DNA of 29,418 bases from an uncultured Lachnospiraceae bacterium. GTDB taxonomy: Bacteria; Bacillota; Clostridia; Lachnospirales; Lachnospiraceae. Of this stretch, positions 14,330-23,559 are shown one piece after another. The position numbers and the translations under genes were made by a program. The stretch is from contig CAJUEI010000015.1 of NCBI GenBank assembly GCA_910585255.1, positions 1-29,418 of the forward strand, written 5' to 3'. The notes below the pieces were generated by a model. The model made no database searches. It was given only the letters and a program-made list of their open reading frames with translations, and was not told the DNA's origin. Within the stretch, counting starts at the first letter, position 1. Every line of letters starts with the position of its first letter.

Positions 14330-16684
14330 TTAAACACCGTCTTCCATAATTGCATCCCGAATCTGATCCACCTGTGCCTTGCCTGCAGTTGTCTTTTTCC
14401 CTGCTTTTTCCCGCTTTGTTTTAGCCGCTTTATTATCTACAACTTCTTCCTCAGCCGGACTGTACTTCAGCACGGTTATTCCCATAGGAGGCACCTTTAA
14501 AATAATCGAATATTCTCTGCCGTCACACTCTTCCTTCTTTGCCTGCTTCAAACGAGGATTTGTAAATCCGCTGCCTCCGAATTTCTCACTGTCACTATTA
14601 AAGATCTCCTTATATTTTCCCTTTGCCGGAACTCCAAACTTCCGATTTTCAAAAGATGCCCCTGAGAAGTTTACAATCACAAGCAGCATATCCTCTGGAT
14701 TTTCTGCATGTCTGACATATGCTAAGATATTTTCATTGGTAGAAATACAATTAATCCATTCAAACCCTGCATCACTGTCATCTAACTCATAGAGAGAAGG
14801 ATTATTTCGATACAATTCATTGAGTGCCTTTACATATTCCTTAATCTGTTTATGCAGATCATACTCCAGCAGATTCCACTCAATCGACTGCTCCTCCGAC
14901 CACTCGTCTACCTGTCCGATATCCTGCCCCATAAAGAACAGCTTTTTCCCCGGATGTGTAATCATATAGCCATACAGTGCTTTTAAAGAAGCAGCTTTTT
15001 GTTCTAAGGTTTCTCCAAACATCTTTCCAATTATAGAACCCTTTCCATGTACCACTTCATCATGAGACAGCGAGAGAATAAAGTGCTCCGTATAGGCATA
15101 AATCATACTAAAAGTCAGCTGATAGTAGTGATTGCTGCGGTACAGCGGATCTAACTTCATATATTCCAGTGTATCATTCATCCAGCCCATATTCCACTTA
15201 TAGTCAAATCCTAACCCATCTTCTTCTACTGCTCCGGTTACTTTCGGCCATGCCGTGGATTCCTCTGCAATTAACATCACTCCCTGATATTTCTCCTTAA
15301 ACATGGAATTTAAATGTTTAAAAAATTCTACCGCATCTAAATTTTCTTTTCCTCCATACATATTTGGAATCCACTCCCCGTCCCGCTTTCCATAGTCCAA
15401 ATAGAGCATAGAAGCTACGGCATCCATTCGAATTCCGTCTGCATGGTATTTATCTGCCCAAAACATCGCATTGGCAATTAGGAAATTAGATACCTCTGGT
15501 CTGGCATAATTATAGATTAGTGTTCCCCAATGCGGATGACTGCCTTTTCTTGGATCTTTATGCTCATACAGACAAGTTCCGTCAAACTCAGCAAGTCCAA
15601 ATGTATCCCTTGGAAAATGTGCCGGAACCCAGTCTAATATTACACCGATTCCATTCTTATGCAGACAGTCTATTAAATACATAAAATCTACCGGTGTCCC
15701 ATAGCGGCTGGTAGGGGCATAATAGCCGGATACCTGATAGCCCCAAGAGGCATCAAATGGATGCTCCATAACCGGCATCAGCTCGACATGAGTATAGCCC
15801 ATCTCTTTTACATAATCTTTTAATTCTTCTGCAATTTCCCGATAATTATAAAATAATCTTCCATCCTCCGGCTTCTTCCAGGAACCTAAATGCAGCTCAT
15901 AGATCGACATCGGTTTTGCATCTGAATTTTTCTCACTGCCTTTTTTGCCTTTATTTTTCTTCTCTTTCTTTCTCTCTTCCATCCAGACAGCATCTCCCCA
16001 TTGGTAGCTGCTAATATCACAGATTACAGACGCAGTATTAGGACGAAGCTCTGCGAAGTTGCCATAAGGATCGGTTTTTAACAGATTTTTATTCCCCTTG
16101 GTTTTAATCTCATATTTATAGATCTGTCCTTCTTTCAGCCCTGGAATAAACAACTCATGTACGCCGGAATCACCCCTTCTGCGCATCTGATGCCGTCTTC
16201 CGTCCCAGAGATTAAAGTCTCCTACTACACTTACCCGAATTGCCATAGGAGCCCAGACAGCAAACAGCACACCTTTTACTCCGTTGATTTCCATTGGATG
16301 TGCCCCTAATTTATTATAAATGTCGTAGCAAATTCCTACATTAAATCGCTTTAAATCGTTTTCTTCAATTATCGGAGCAAAGATATAAGGGTCGGCAAAC
16401 TCCTCTGTCTCCTGATTGTCATAAGTCACCTGATAGACATAAGGCATAATCTTTTTCCTTGGAATCAGTGCAGCATATAACCCATCTTCGTCCATCCGCT
16501 CCATCGAATATTCATTCTTTTCTGTCTTTACCACAGCAGAAACCGCAGTAGGGAAAAACCCCTGTATTAAAATTCCATCCTTTGTTACATGTGCACCCAA
16601 AATACTATGCGGGTCATCACATTCTGCATACTCAAGTGCCTCAATTTTAGGCCAATCCATTAAATCATACAATTTTTCGTTCAT
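14330..16684 (-). CDS. glgB: 1,4-alpha-glucan branching enzyme
   Basis: A GH13 branching enzyme that makes alpha-1,6 branches in glycogen. Order: N-terminal CBM48 region (DPHSILGAHV, then FAVWAPMAIRVSVVGDFN), a catalytic barrel with YELHLGSWK, ELMPVMEHPFDASWGYQVSG, DWVPAHFP, nucleophile Asp in DGIRMDAVASMLYLDYG near residue 421, acid Glu in MLIAEEST near 475, and SLSHDEVVHGKGS, then an all-beta C domain. I start at the ATG at 16684 (MNEKLYDLMD) because GGAG lies about ten bases upstream. An ATG 75 bases further up overlaps the preceding gene and has no ribosome binding site. At 784 residues it is longer than most. It has a lysine-rich insert (KKEKKNKGKKGSEKN) before the barrel and a charged C-terminal tail of about 40 residues. 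Other glycogen genes are not adjacent. Confidence 0.95.
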   Translation of the reverse strand: MNEKLYDLMDWPKIEALEYAECDDPHSILGAHVTKDGILIQGFFPTAVSAVVKTEKNEYSMERMDEDGLYAALIPRKKIMPYVYQVTYDNQETEEFADPYIFAPIIEENDLKRFNVGICYDIYNKLGAHPMEINGVKGVLFAVWAPMAIRVSVVGDFNLWDGRRHQMRRRGDSGVHELFIPGLKEGQIYKYEIKTKGNKNLLKTDPYGNFAELRPNTASVICDISSYQWGDAVWMEERKKEKKNKGKKGSEKNSDAKPMSIYELHLGSWKKPEDGRLFYNYREIAEELKDYVKEMGYTHVELMPVMEHPFDASWGYQVSGYYAPTSRYGTPVDFMYLIDCLHKNGIGVILDWVPAHFPRDTFGLAEFDGTCLYEHKDPRKGSHPHWGTLIYNYARPEVSNFLIANAMFWADKYHADGIRMDAVASMLYLDYGKRDGEWIPNMYGGKENLDAVEFFKHLNSMFKEKYQGVMLIAEESTAWPKVTGAVEEDGLGFDYKWNMGWMNDTLEYMKLDPLYRSNHYYQLTFSMIYAYTEHFILSLSHDEVVHGKGSIIGKMFGETLEQKAASLKALYGYMITHPGKKLFFMGQDIGQVDEWSEEQSIEWNLLEYDLHKQIKEYVKALNELYRNNPSLYELDDSDAGFEWINCISTNENILAYVRHAENPEDMLLVIVNFSGASFENRKFGVPAKGKYKEIFNSDSEKFGGSGFTNPRLKQAKKEECDGREYSIILKVPPMGITVLKYSPAEEEVVDNKAAKTKREKAGKKTTAGKAQVDQIRDAIMEDGV

Positions 16685-16724
16685 CTGTAGCCCACTCCAT
16701 TCTAAATTTGTATTTTTTGGTATA

Positions 16725-17936
16725 TTATTTATTATAACGGATTTTTCCGTCTTCATCAATGCCTATCTGAAAAGAAATACTTTCTATATAACGAAAAAAT
16801 TCTTTTTTCTTTTCTCCGGTCAATAATCGGAACGGAAGCACATTGGTCTGCACCGGAATCAACTGTGCTGTCACTTCACCGTCTTCCTGAATAATTAGCT
16901 GAAAAAGTGCTGTAGACTCTCCCCTAAGATTAAAAATATAATTGCCAAGACTATAAGCAATTGGTTTTCCCTGATAATATTCGATTCCCTGCATAACATG
17001 TGGATGACACCCAATCACCGCATCTGCTCCGGCGTCAATATATTGTTTTCCCATACGAAATTGATAGTCCTCCGGTTCGGAATTCCGCTCTACTCCCCAG
17101 TGCACAAATACAATCAGATAATCACATTTTTCCCGATTTTCTTGAATTGCCCGGCACAATAATTCCGGTGAATATGTGGTCAGCATCCCTGTAGAAGCAC
17201 TGCCTGCATTCCAGTCTGCCACAGGGATTACACGGGATGCCGCCAAAAATCCAATTACGGTTTCTTCTATGGTAATAGTCTGCATCTCCTTTGCCCTGGA
17301 AAGATTTTTTCCCGCTCCGGCATATAAGATACCTGCCTGATCCAATGTTTCAAAAGAATCTTCCAAAGCTGCAGTTCCAAAATCAAGGGCATGATTATTT
17401 GCCAAAGAGACAATATCAATTCCCATCTCCTGAAACAATTTTACACGAGAAGGAGAAATCCGAAAAGTATACTGCTTCTCCTCCATCGGCGTACCTCGAT
17501 CACTAAAGGCAAACTCCTGATTTGCCATTGTAATATCTGCATCTGTCATAAGTGTTACTACTTCTTCCTCTAGGATGCCATAAATACCTGCCGTATCATA
17601 TGCCTCCAAAAAAGTATCACTTAAGTAAATATCTCCTCCAAACAATAGACGAATCTCCTGCTTTGCTGGTTCTAATTCTTGTATAGAAGAAATCACAAGG
17701 GATGGTACTGCTGTTGTCTCTCCTTCTATGCCCTCTGCCGAATTTTGTGCTTGGTCTATTCGCAATTCTTTTCTTGTAGTCTGTGGCATAGGATCGGATT
17801 CGGACGGAAGCTGCAAAAATGCATCCGCCACATGATTCTCTTCTGTATATCGGATATAAGAGCTTCCTGCAAATATAATTACTCCTATTAAAACTCCTAT
17901 AGAACCAATGCAGGCTGCAATCCAAAAATTTTTCAT
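16725..17936 (-). CDS. CapA-family (PGA_cap) metallophosphatase-like protein
   Basis: A 403-residue protein anchored by an N-terminal hydrophobic segment (residues 5-25), with the rest outside. The CapA-type calcineurin-like fold is shown by LLFGGDIYLSD, MANQEFAFSDRGTP, IVSLANNHALDFG, LIVFVHWGVE and ADAVIGCHPHVMQGIEYY then IAYSLGNYIFN, which contain the predicted metal-binding Asp, Asn and His residues. In Bacillus, CapA helps synthesise or export poly-gamma-glutamate, but CapB, CapC and CapE are not present here. Many solitary Firmicutes homologues have unknown surface roles. It lies 41 bp after the ABC exporter pair and 40 bp before glgB. Confidence 0.85.
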   Translation of the reverse strand: MKNFWIAACIGSIGVLIGVIIFAGSSYIRYTEENHVADAFLQLPSESDPMPQTTRKELRIDQAQNSAEGIEGETTAVPSLVISSIQELEPAKQEIRLLFGGDIYLSDTFLEAYDTAGIYGILEEEVVTLMTDADITMANQEFAFSDRGTPMEEKQYTFRISPSRVKLFQEMGIDIVSLANNHALDFGTAALEDSFETLDQAGILYAGAGKNLSRAKEMQTITIEETVIGFLAASRVIPVADWNAGSASTGMLTTYSPELLCRAIQENREKCDYLIVFVHWGVERNSEPEDYQFRMGKQYIDAGADAVIGCHPHVMQGIEYYQGKPIAYSLGNYIFNLRGESTALFQLIIQEDGEVTAQLIPVQTNVLPFRLLTGEKKKEFFRYIESISFQIGIDEDGKIRYNK

Positions 17937-17977
17937 TTCTCTTTCCTCACTTCTTGTACAGCAAATCGTTTCCCCCT

Positions 17978-19828
17978 TTAATCTAACTCTAAAATTCCGG
18001 TATAAAGCTGATAATATCTCCCCTGTAAGGAGAGCAGTTCTCTATGATTCCCCCGTTCTATAATCTCTCCGTTTTCCAATACTAAAATCGCATCCGCATT
18101 CCGAACAGTAGACAGCCGATGTGCAATTACAAATGTTGTCCGCTCCGCCATCAGCCGATCCATTCCATGTTCAATATGCTTTTCTGTCCGGGTATCTACC
18201 GAGCTGGTCGCTTCATCTAAAATTAAAATGGGTGCCTTGGAAATGGCCGCTCTGGCAATATTTAAAAGCTGCCGCTGCCCCTGACTTAAGTTTGCTCCGT
18301 CTCCTTCTAACATCGTATCATATCCATGCTCTAACCGCATAATAAAAGAATGAGCACTTGCCAATTTTGCCGCTTCCACTACCTCTTGATCGGTAGCATC
18401 CATACGTCCATATCGAACATTTTCCCGCACGGTTCCGGTAAATAGATGGGTATCCTGCAGTACCATCGAAATATTTTTTCGAAGAGAATCCCGCCGAATC
18501 TTCTGGATATCGATTCCGTCAATTGTAATGGTTCCTTCCTGAATATCATAAAACCGAGTCAGTAAATTAGTAATTGTGGTCTTTCCGGCTCCGGTCGATC
18601 CAACCAATGCAATTTTCTGTCCGGGCTTTGCATAAAGGGAAATATCTTTTAAAATCATTTTATCTGGCTGATAGCCAAACGTAACATGCTTTAATTCTAC
18701 CATTCCCTTGATCTTTCCAAGCTCAACTGCCTCTGATGAATCCTCCGGTTCCGGCTCCTGATCCATTACAGCAAACACCCGCTCCGCTCCGGCAAGAGCA
18801 GAAAAAATCGTATTTACCTGCATTGATACTTCATTGATCGGTCTGGAAAACTGCCTGGAATAATTTAAAAATACCGTCAAGCCCCCTATATCAAACCCTC
18901 TTACTACACAGAGAATCCCTCCAATCGCCGCTGTCAGCGTATAAGTAACCTGGCTTAAATTTCCCATTACCGGTCCCATAATCCCTCCGAAAAACTGTGC
19001 CCGGATCTGCTTCTCTCTTAAATCATAATTTAAAAACTCAAACTCTTCCTCTGCGATTTCTTCATGACAAAATACCTTTACCACCTTTTGTCCGGTAATC
19101 GTCTCCTCAATATATCCGTTCAGTGTACCAAGTGCCGCCTGCTGTGCCCCATAATAACTTCGGCTTCTCTTGGCAATCTCTCCTCCGGCTCTCATAATCA
19201 GCGGTATCATCACCAGCGTTACTAAAGTCAGCCAAATATTCGTATAAATCATCAGCCCCAAGGTACCTGCAATACTAATCACCCCTGCCACCAACTGAAC
19301 AACCGTATGATTCAGCATCTCTCCCACTGCATCCACATCATTGGTAAACCGGCTCATAACCTCCCCATGATTATTTGTATCATAAAAACGAACCGGAAGT
19401 TTCTGCAGCTTACAGAACAGATCGCTGCGGATTTTACTGATCGCCTTTTGCGAAATCCCTATCATAATACGAGCCTGCAGATAGGCAGCCACAATACTGA
19501 CCCCATAGATTACCGCCATCTTTCCAATCGAACGTCCAAGTGCAGCAGAAGTTGCCCCTTCTGAAGTCAGACTGTTAATAATCGGACGCAGCATATAAGA
19601 CCCCATTAGAGAAGCCCCTGCATTTAATACCACACATAAAATAACAAACCCCAATTTCCATTTATCCTTGCCCATATAGCGAAACAGCCTTTTAATCGTC
19701 CCTTTCACATATTTCGGCTTTCCTCCCATTCCTCCTCTTGCACCCCTGTGCCCATGCCCTCTCGGCTGAACAGAAGAAGCGGTATGTGCATATTTTCTGG
19801 TTAGCCTCTGTGCTCTTTTCTGATCCAT
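17978..19828 (-). CDS. Heterodimeric ABC exporter, subunit with canonical ATP site
   Basis: A 616-residue half-transporter: a Gly/His/Arg-rich N-terminal extension (RGHGHRGARGGMGG) typical of the second subunit in LmrCD/TM287-288-type pairs, six membrane helices, then the ATPase domain with GSTGAGKTT, signature NLSQGQRQLLNIARAA, Walker B ILILDEATSSVD with the catalytic Glu, and the H-loop in FVIAHRLSTV. Its start codon shares one base with the stop of the partner gene (TAATG), so the two are made together. Partner sequence differences (see the next gene) show one degenerate and one working ATP site. Family role: drug, lipid or peptide export; substrate unknown. Confidence 0.92.
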   Translation of the reverse strand: MDQKRAQRLTRKYAHTASSVQPRGHGHRGARGGMGGKPKYVKGTIKRLFRYMGKDKWKLGFVILCVVLNAGASLMGSYMLRPIINSLTSEGATSAALGRSIGKMAVIYGVSIVAAYLQARIMIGISQKAISKIRSDLFCKLQKLPVRFYDTNNHGEVMSRFTNDVDAVGEMLNHTVVQLVAGVISIAGTLGLMIYTNIWLTLVTLVMIPLIMRAGGEIAKRSRSYYGAQQAALGTLNGYIEETITGQKVVKVFCHEEIAEEEFEFLNYDLREKQIRAQFFGGIMGPVMGNLSQVTYTLTAAIGGILCVVRGFDIGGLTVFLNYSRQFSRPINEVSMQVNTIFSALAGAERVFAVMDQEPEPEDSSEAVELGKIKGMVELKHVTFGYQPDKMILKDISLYAKPGQKIALVGSTGAGKTTITNLLTRFYDIQEGTITIDGIDIQKIRRDSLRKNISMVLQDTHLFTGTVRENVRYGRMDATDQEVVEAAKLASAHSFIMRLEHGYDTMLEGDGANLSQGQRQLLNIARAAISKAPILILDEATSSVDTRTEKHIEHGMDRLMAERTTFVIAHRLSTVRNADAILVLENGEIIERGNHRELLSLQGRYYQLYTGILELD

Positions 19829-21564
19829 TATGCCAGTCCCTCCCTCTTCTCCATCTGAGAATCATAGATTTCCCGATAAGCTTCACAGGATGCCAATAGT
19901 TTCTGATGTTCGCCAATTCCTGCAATCTTTCCGTCATCCAATACCAAAATCTCATCCGCTTCGATCACCGAACTAATCCGCTGTGCAATAATAATTTTTG
20001 TCGTATCCTTTAACACAGTGGAAAAACTTTCCCGAATCTTTGCTTCCGTTGCAGTATCCACCGCACTGGTACTATCGTCCAAAATCAAGATCTTCGGCTT
20101 CTTTAACAGTGCCCTTGCTATACAAAGCCGCTGCTTCTGTCCGCCGGACACATTGACGCCGCCTTGTCCTAACTCCGTATCATACCGCTTTGGAAAACTT
20201 TTAATAAAAAGATCCGCCTGTGCCGCATCTGCCGTTTGAAAGACCTCTTCCTCAGAAGCCTCCTCATCCCCCCATCTTAAATTCTCCATAATACTTCCAG
20301 AAAACAATACATTTTTCTGAAGCACCATACCAACCCCGCTCCGCAGATTCTTTAACGAATATTCCTTTACATTTCTTCCATCTATCAAAACCTCCCCCTG
20401 ATCTGCATCATACAGCCGAGGAATCATCTGCACCAGAGTCGTCTTCCCCGAACCGGTTGAACCGATAATTCCCAGGGTTTGTCCCGGATTAATGGTAAAA
20501 CTAATATCGTCCAATACCGTTTCCTGATTCTCTTTATAATAACGAAAAGACACATTTTTAAATTCCACTTTTCCCTCTTTTACCAAAGCTTCCGGCTCTT
20601 TTGCCAAATCGTCTGTTAAATCCACCTCTGTATCCAATACATCTCCGATTCTCTTTGCAGAAGCCACCGCTCTCGAACTCTGTAAAAGCACCATAGAAAG
20701 AATCATCAATGACATTAAAATCTGCACAATATACGTAATAAATGCCATCAAATCCCCAACCGGCATCTTCCCTACCATAACCTCTTTTCCGCCATACCAT
20801 ACTACTGCAAGTGTAGTCACATTCATCGCAATCATCATAATAGGCTGCTGAAAAATAACAATCCGAAATGCGTCCAAACTTGCCTCCTTTAATTCCTCAT
20901 TTGCCTGGTTAAACTTTTCTTCTTCATACGTTCCACGAACAAATGACTTAATTACCCGAACATTCGTCAGGCTTTCCTGTATACCGGAATTTAACTGATC
21001 CAACTTTTTCTGCATCGCTTCAAACCTAGGAAAGGCAATTCGAATAATACAAAAGATTACAGCCGCAAGAACCGGCACCACTACCAAAATCAAAAATGCC
21101 AGTCTAGAATTCATACGAAACGCCATAATAACAGCCCCTATCAGCATCCCGGGAGCACGAAGCATAATTCGAAGCCCCATATTTACTACATTCTGCAGCT
21201 GTGTAATATCATTCGTTAAACGGGTCACTAACGATCCCGTACTAAACGTATCAATATTGGCAAATGAAAATTTCTGTATCTTCCGAAAGACATCCATCCT
21301 TAAATCCGAAGCAAAACTAACCGCTCCCTTTGCCCCAAAATAAGCCCCTCCAATTCCTCCCGCCATCATCAGCAAAGCCGTAAAAATCATTACCACACCT
21401 ATCTCCATAATATAAGAAATATTATGTGTTGCAGCTCCTTCATTTACAATCTTTGACATAAAAAACGGAAGCAGCACTTCGCCAAGCACTTCTGTAATCA
21501 TCATAAGCGGTCCTAAAATAAAAGCTGATAAATACGGCTTTACATATTTTATATAACGCTTCAT
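19828..21564 (-). CDS. Heterodimeric ABC exporter, subunit with degenerate ATP site
   Basis: A 578-residue half-transporter with six membrane helices and a C-terminal ATPase domain (GSTGSGKTT near residue 372, signature VSGGQKQRLCIARALL). The residue after Walker B is Asp rather than Glu (ILILDDSTSAVD) and the switch His is Gln (IIIAQRISSV). These are the same substitutions known from the first subunit of TM287/288, BmrCD and LmrCD, so its own Walker A/B site binds ATP but is expected to hydrolyse poorly. GAGGGAG precedes the ATG by six bases. It follows the acetylesterase gene by 70 bp with no terminator visible. Confidence 0.92.
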   Translation of the reverse strand: MKRYIKYVKPYLSAFILGPLMMITEVLGEVLLPFFMSKIVNEGAATHNISYIMEIGVVMIFTALLMMAGGIGGAYFGAKGAVSFASDLRMDVFRKIQKFSFANIDTFSTGSLVTRLTNDITQLQNVVNMGLRIMLRAPGMLIGAVIMAFRMNSRLAFLILVVVPVLAAVIFCIIRIAFPRFEAMQKKLDQLNSGIQESLTNVRVIKSFVRGTYEEEKFNQANEELKEASLDAFRIVIFQQPIMMIAMNVTTLAVVWYGGKEVMVGKMPVGDLMAFITYIVQILMSLMILSMVLLQSSRAVASAKRIGDVLDTEVDLTDDLAKEPEALVKEGKVEFKNVSFRYYKENQETVLDDISFTINPGQTLGIIGSTGSGKTTLVQMIPRLYDADQGEVLIDGRNVKEYSLKNLRSGVGMVLQKNVLFSGSIMENLRWGDEEASEEEVFQTADAAQADLFIKSFPKRYDTELGQGGVNVSGGQKQRLCIARALLKKPKILILDDSTSAVDTATEAKIRESFSTVLKDTTKIIIAQRISSVIEADEILVLDDGKIAGIGEHQKLLASCEAYREIYDSQMEKREGLA

Positions 21565-21634
21565 ACTTTTCTCCCTCTTTTTCTATTTTTAAATTCAACA
21601 CAAACCCTTTTCCTCCCAATAACCTTAGCTGTAG

Positions 21635-23146
21635 TCAAAAGAAACAAGGAAGTCCCCACCCACCGACAGCCGAATCCATCTTTACTTCTCCATTCACTAT
21701 CAGTTTCACATTCGAAAAAATAATATCACAGTTTCGAGCCACAAATAGTCCTACATATACATGTTCTGGATCAACACCAGTCAGTGGAAAGTCAAACCCG
21801 CCAGAAATCTGCTCTTCCTCTCCAAACCGGCAGCTATATCCATCCTGCGTCCCCCGTATCTCTATCTCCACAATATCTTTATTCTGATAATCTCCCTTTA
21901 AAACTCCTCCCTGCATCAGTACTCCGCTCTTTCTGGCAAAATTATTCCAAGCCGTCCCCCCGCCTCTCTGTGTAAGCTTTAACGGACCTGCAGCCACATA
22001 ATCCCCCAATATATCTGCCATCCATCTGTCAATATAGACATCATCCCGAGCCATCAGTCCAAAGGAGACCTGATCATTCTCCTCTATTCTTTGAATTTCT
22101 GCCCGAGCAGAAAGACAAAAAGAAGCATCCGCCGGAATTTTTGTATAATAAAAAGCAATTCCATCCTCCGTTGCAGCAATCTTGCCTTTATCCCCTGAAA
22201 CCGCCATATGAAGCCTACCGTTTTCCATTGGCTCTAAAACAAAGTTTCCCTTTTGCAGTACCCCTTCTTCTCCGATACTGCCAAAAACTGTCCCTTTCAA
22301 ACACCCAAAATCCTTCCAAAGCGTACTCTGTTTTAAATCGGCTGAAAATACTACTTCCTGATAAGACGGATTCGAATGAAGCAGTTCCTTTGACGGTTCC
22401 TGCAAAATCTTAGCGGCAAGTACATACTCCGACAGCCCTTTTATCTGCAAATCCCGAACTGCCCTTGCCACCAGCCAGGCATTATAAAAAGCTCCCCACT
22501 CATTGGTATGGGTATTATCTACACTTGCGGATTTCGAAGAATTCCAAGCGTGAAGATACAGCGTCTGCTCTGCTCCCATTCTATCATAGAGCTCCTTGGT
22601 TAATGCCGTCATATCCACAACCGGAATCCCCAGCCGCTCTCCCATCTTTCGAATTACCTCCGAATAATCCCCTCCAGCAAAGGCTCCATTTGTCACCGTC
22701 CGATGCAGATGTTCCCGTTTCCATTCTCCGTCTATAGGACGTCTGACAATCGGAGTGCAAAGAATCGCTTGGCACCCTTTTTTCTGAGTTGGTACAACAT
22801 AGTTTTGAAAAAGGCTGAAGGCAAAACTTCCCTCGGTCTTTTCATCTCCAACCGGACTGGTAAAACGTGCCTCTTCCATCTTCTCGTCATTGTGCCCAAA
22901 CCCGATAAAAAGGAAATCACCCGCTTTCATCCCTTCCAGTAAAACCTGATAGTGTCTCTCTTTTAAAAAACTAAGTGAACTCCGCCCGGAAAGTGCAAGA
23001 TTTTCTATCTCAAAGTGTTCGCTGTCAAAATACTCTCCCAGCTTGGTTCCCCACCCGTATCTTGGATAATAATAAGCATCCTGAAAAGGGGATATCGTAG
23101 AATCTCCTACTATCCATATCGTTGATTTTTTCACTGCTTTTTCCAT
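21635..23146 (-). CDS. Cytoplasmic SGNH acetylesterase (rhamnogalacturonan acetylesterase-like)
   Basis: A 503-residue hydrolase. The SGNH blocks are all present in the first 240 residues: nucleophile Ser16 in IWIVGDSTISP, block II LALSGRSS, block III GFGHNDEK and the Asp/His pair in SVDNTHTNEWGA. This arrangement fits the CE12-type pectin acetylesterases. The remaining 250 residues look like a beta-sandwich with repeated FGLMARDDV and HVYVGLFVARN motifs, as in carbohydrate-binding or concanavalin-like modules. There is no signal peptide, so it should act on imported acetylated oligosaccharides. GGTGGAG sits about five bases before the ATG. Its 5' leader would include structured element B1. 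Whether the acetyl substrate is plant-derived or a self glycan cannot be decided. Confidence 0.82.
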   Translation of the reverse strand: MEKAVKKSTIWIVGDSTISPFQDAYYYPRYGWGTKLGEYFDSEHFEIENLALSGRSSLSFLKERHYQVLLEGMKAGDFLFIGFGHNDEKMEEARFTSPVGDEKTEGSFAFSLFQNYVVPTQKKGCQAILCTPIVRRPIDGEWKREHLHRTVTNGAFAGGDYSEVIRKMGERLGIPVVDMTALTKELYDRMGAEQTLYLHAWNSSKSASVDNTHTNEWGAFYNAWLVARAVRDLQIKGLSEYVLAAKILQEPSKELLHSNPSYQEVVFSADLKQSTLWKDFGCLKGTVFGSIGEEGVLQKGNFVLEPMENGRLHMAVSGDKGKIAATEDGIAFYYTKIPADASFCLSARAEIQRIEENDQVSFGLMARDDVYIDRWMADILGDYVAAGPLKLTQRGGGTAWNNFARKSGVLMQGGVLKGDYQNKDIVEIEIRGTQDGYSCRFGEEEQISGGFDFPLTGVDPEHVYVGLFVARNCDIIFSNVKLIVNGEVKMDSAVGGWGLPCFF

Positions 23147-23206
23147 CTTTCTCCACCTTTCTTTTATTCCATACCTAAAATAAAGTTTTCTCCTAATACT
23201 TCATAC

Positions 23207-23248
23207 CAGAATCCTGATGCCAAAATCCTGACGCCAAAATCTGAAATA
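23207..23248 (+). repeat. Three 14-bp imperfect tandem repeats entering element B1
   Basis: CAGAATCCTGATGC, CAAAATCCTGACGC and CAAAATCTGAAATA follow each other without a gap. The third unit runs into the left arm of element B1 (23236 onward). Such a junction may show where the element arrived or how its arm was copied. Confidence 0.55.
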
Positions 23249-23372
23249 TGGTCTACGCCGGGTCCGCTCTCGCTTAGCATTTCCTCGTAGCGGACACTAA
23301 GGTGCTAAAACACAGCACCTAAGTGCCGACGGGAAATAATGACCCTTTGTAGACCATATTTCAGATTTTAGC
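23233..23372 (-). repeat. Structured element B1 (21-bp arms, 92-nt core)
   Basis: Arms 23236-23256 and 23349-23369 are perfect reverse complements over 21 bp. Outside them one C-A mismatch and two G-C pairs follow (GCC on the left, AGC on the right). The 92-nt core holds GGGTC/GACCC, TCCGCT/AGCGGA, ATTTCC/GGAAAT and an apical hairpin AGGTGCT/AGCACCT (23300-23320). It lies about 90 bp upstream of the acetylesterase start, so it should be in that gene's leader. A second copy is inverted at 23560-23699. Confidence 0.85.
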
Positions 23373-23559
23373 TGTGTATCCCTATTACTATAATAAATAC
23401 ACATATTATTTTCTCTTATATTATTAATTTCTTCCTACAGCAAACAAATTTTTAATAAATATAGATAAGAATTTACCAGAATCATACAATATTCGGCAAT
23501 TATTCCTATTCAAAATAATTAATGTAAGTAACAACACTATTTTCTGGTTGGCAGGCATA
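23373..23559. other. AT-rich spacer between inverted elements B1 and B2
   Basis: 187 bp without a gene. The best promoter-like match on the minus strand is TTGCTG-N17-TATAAG near 23415-23445, which would read through B1 into the acetylesterase gene; the -35 is poor. Confidence 0.35.
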
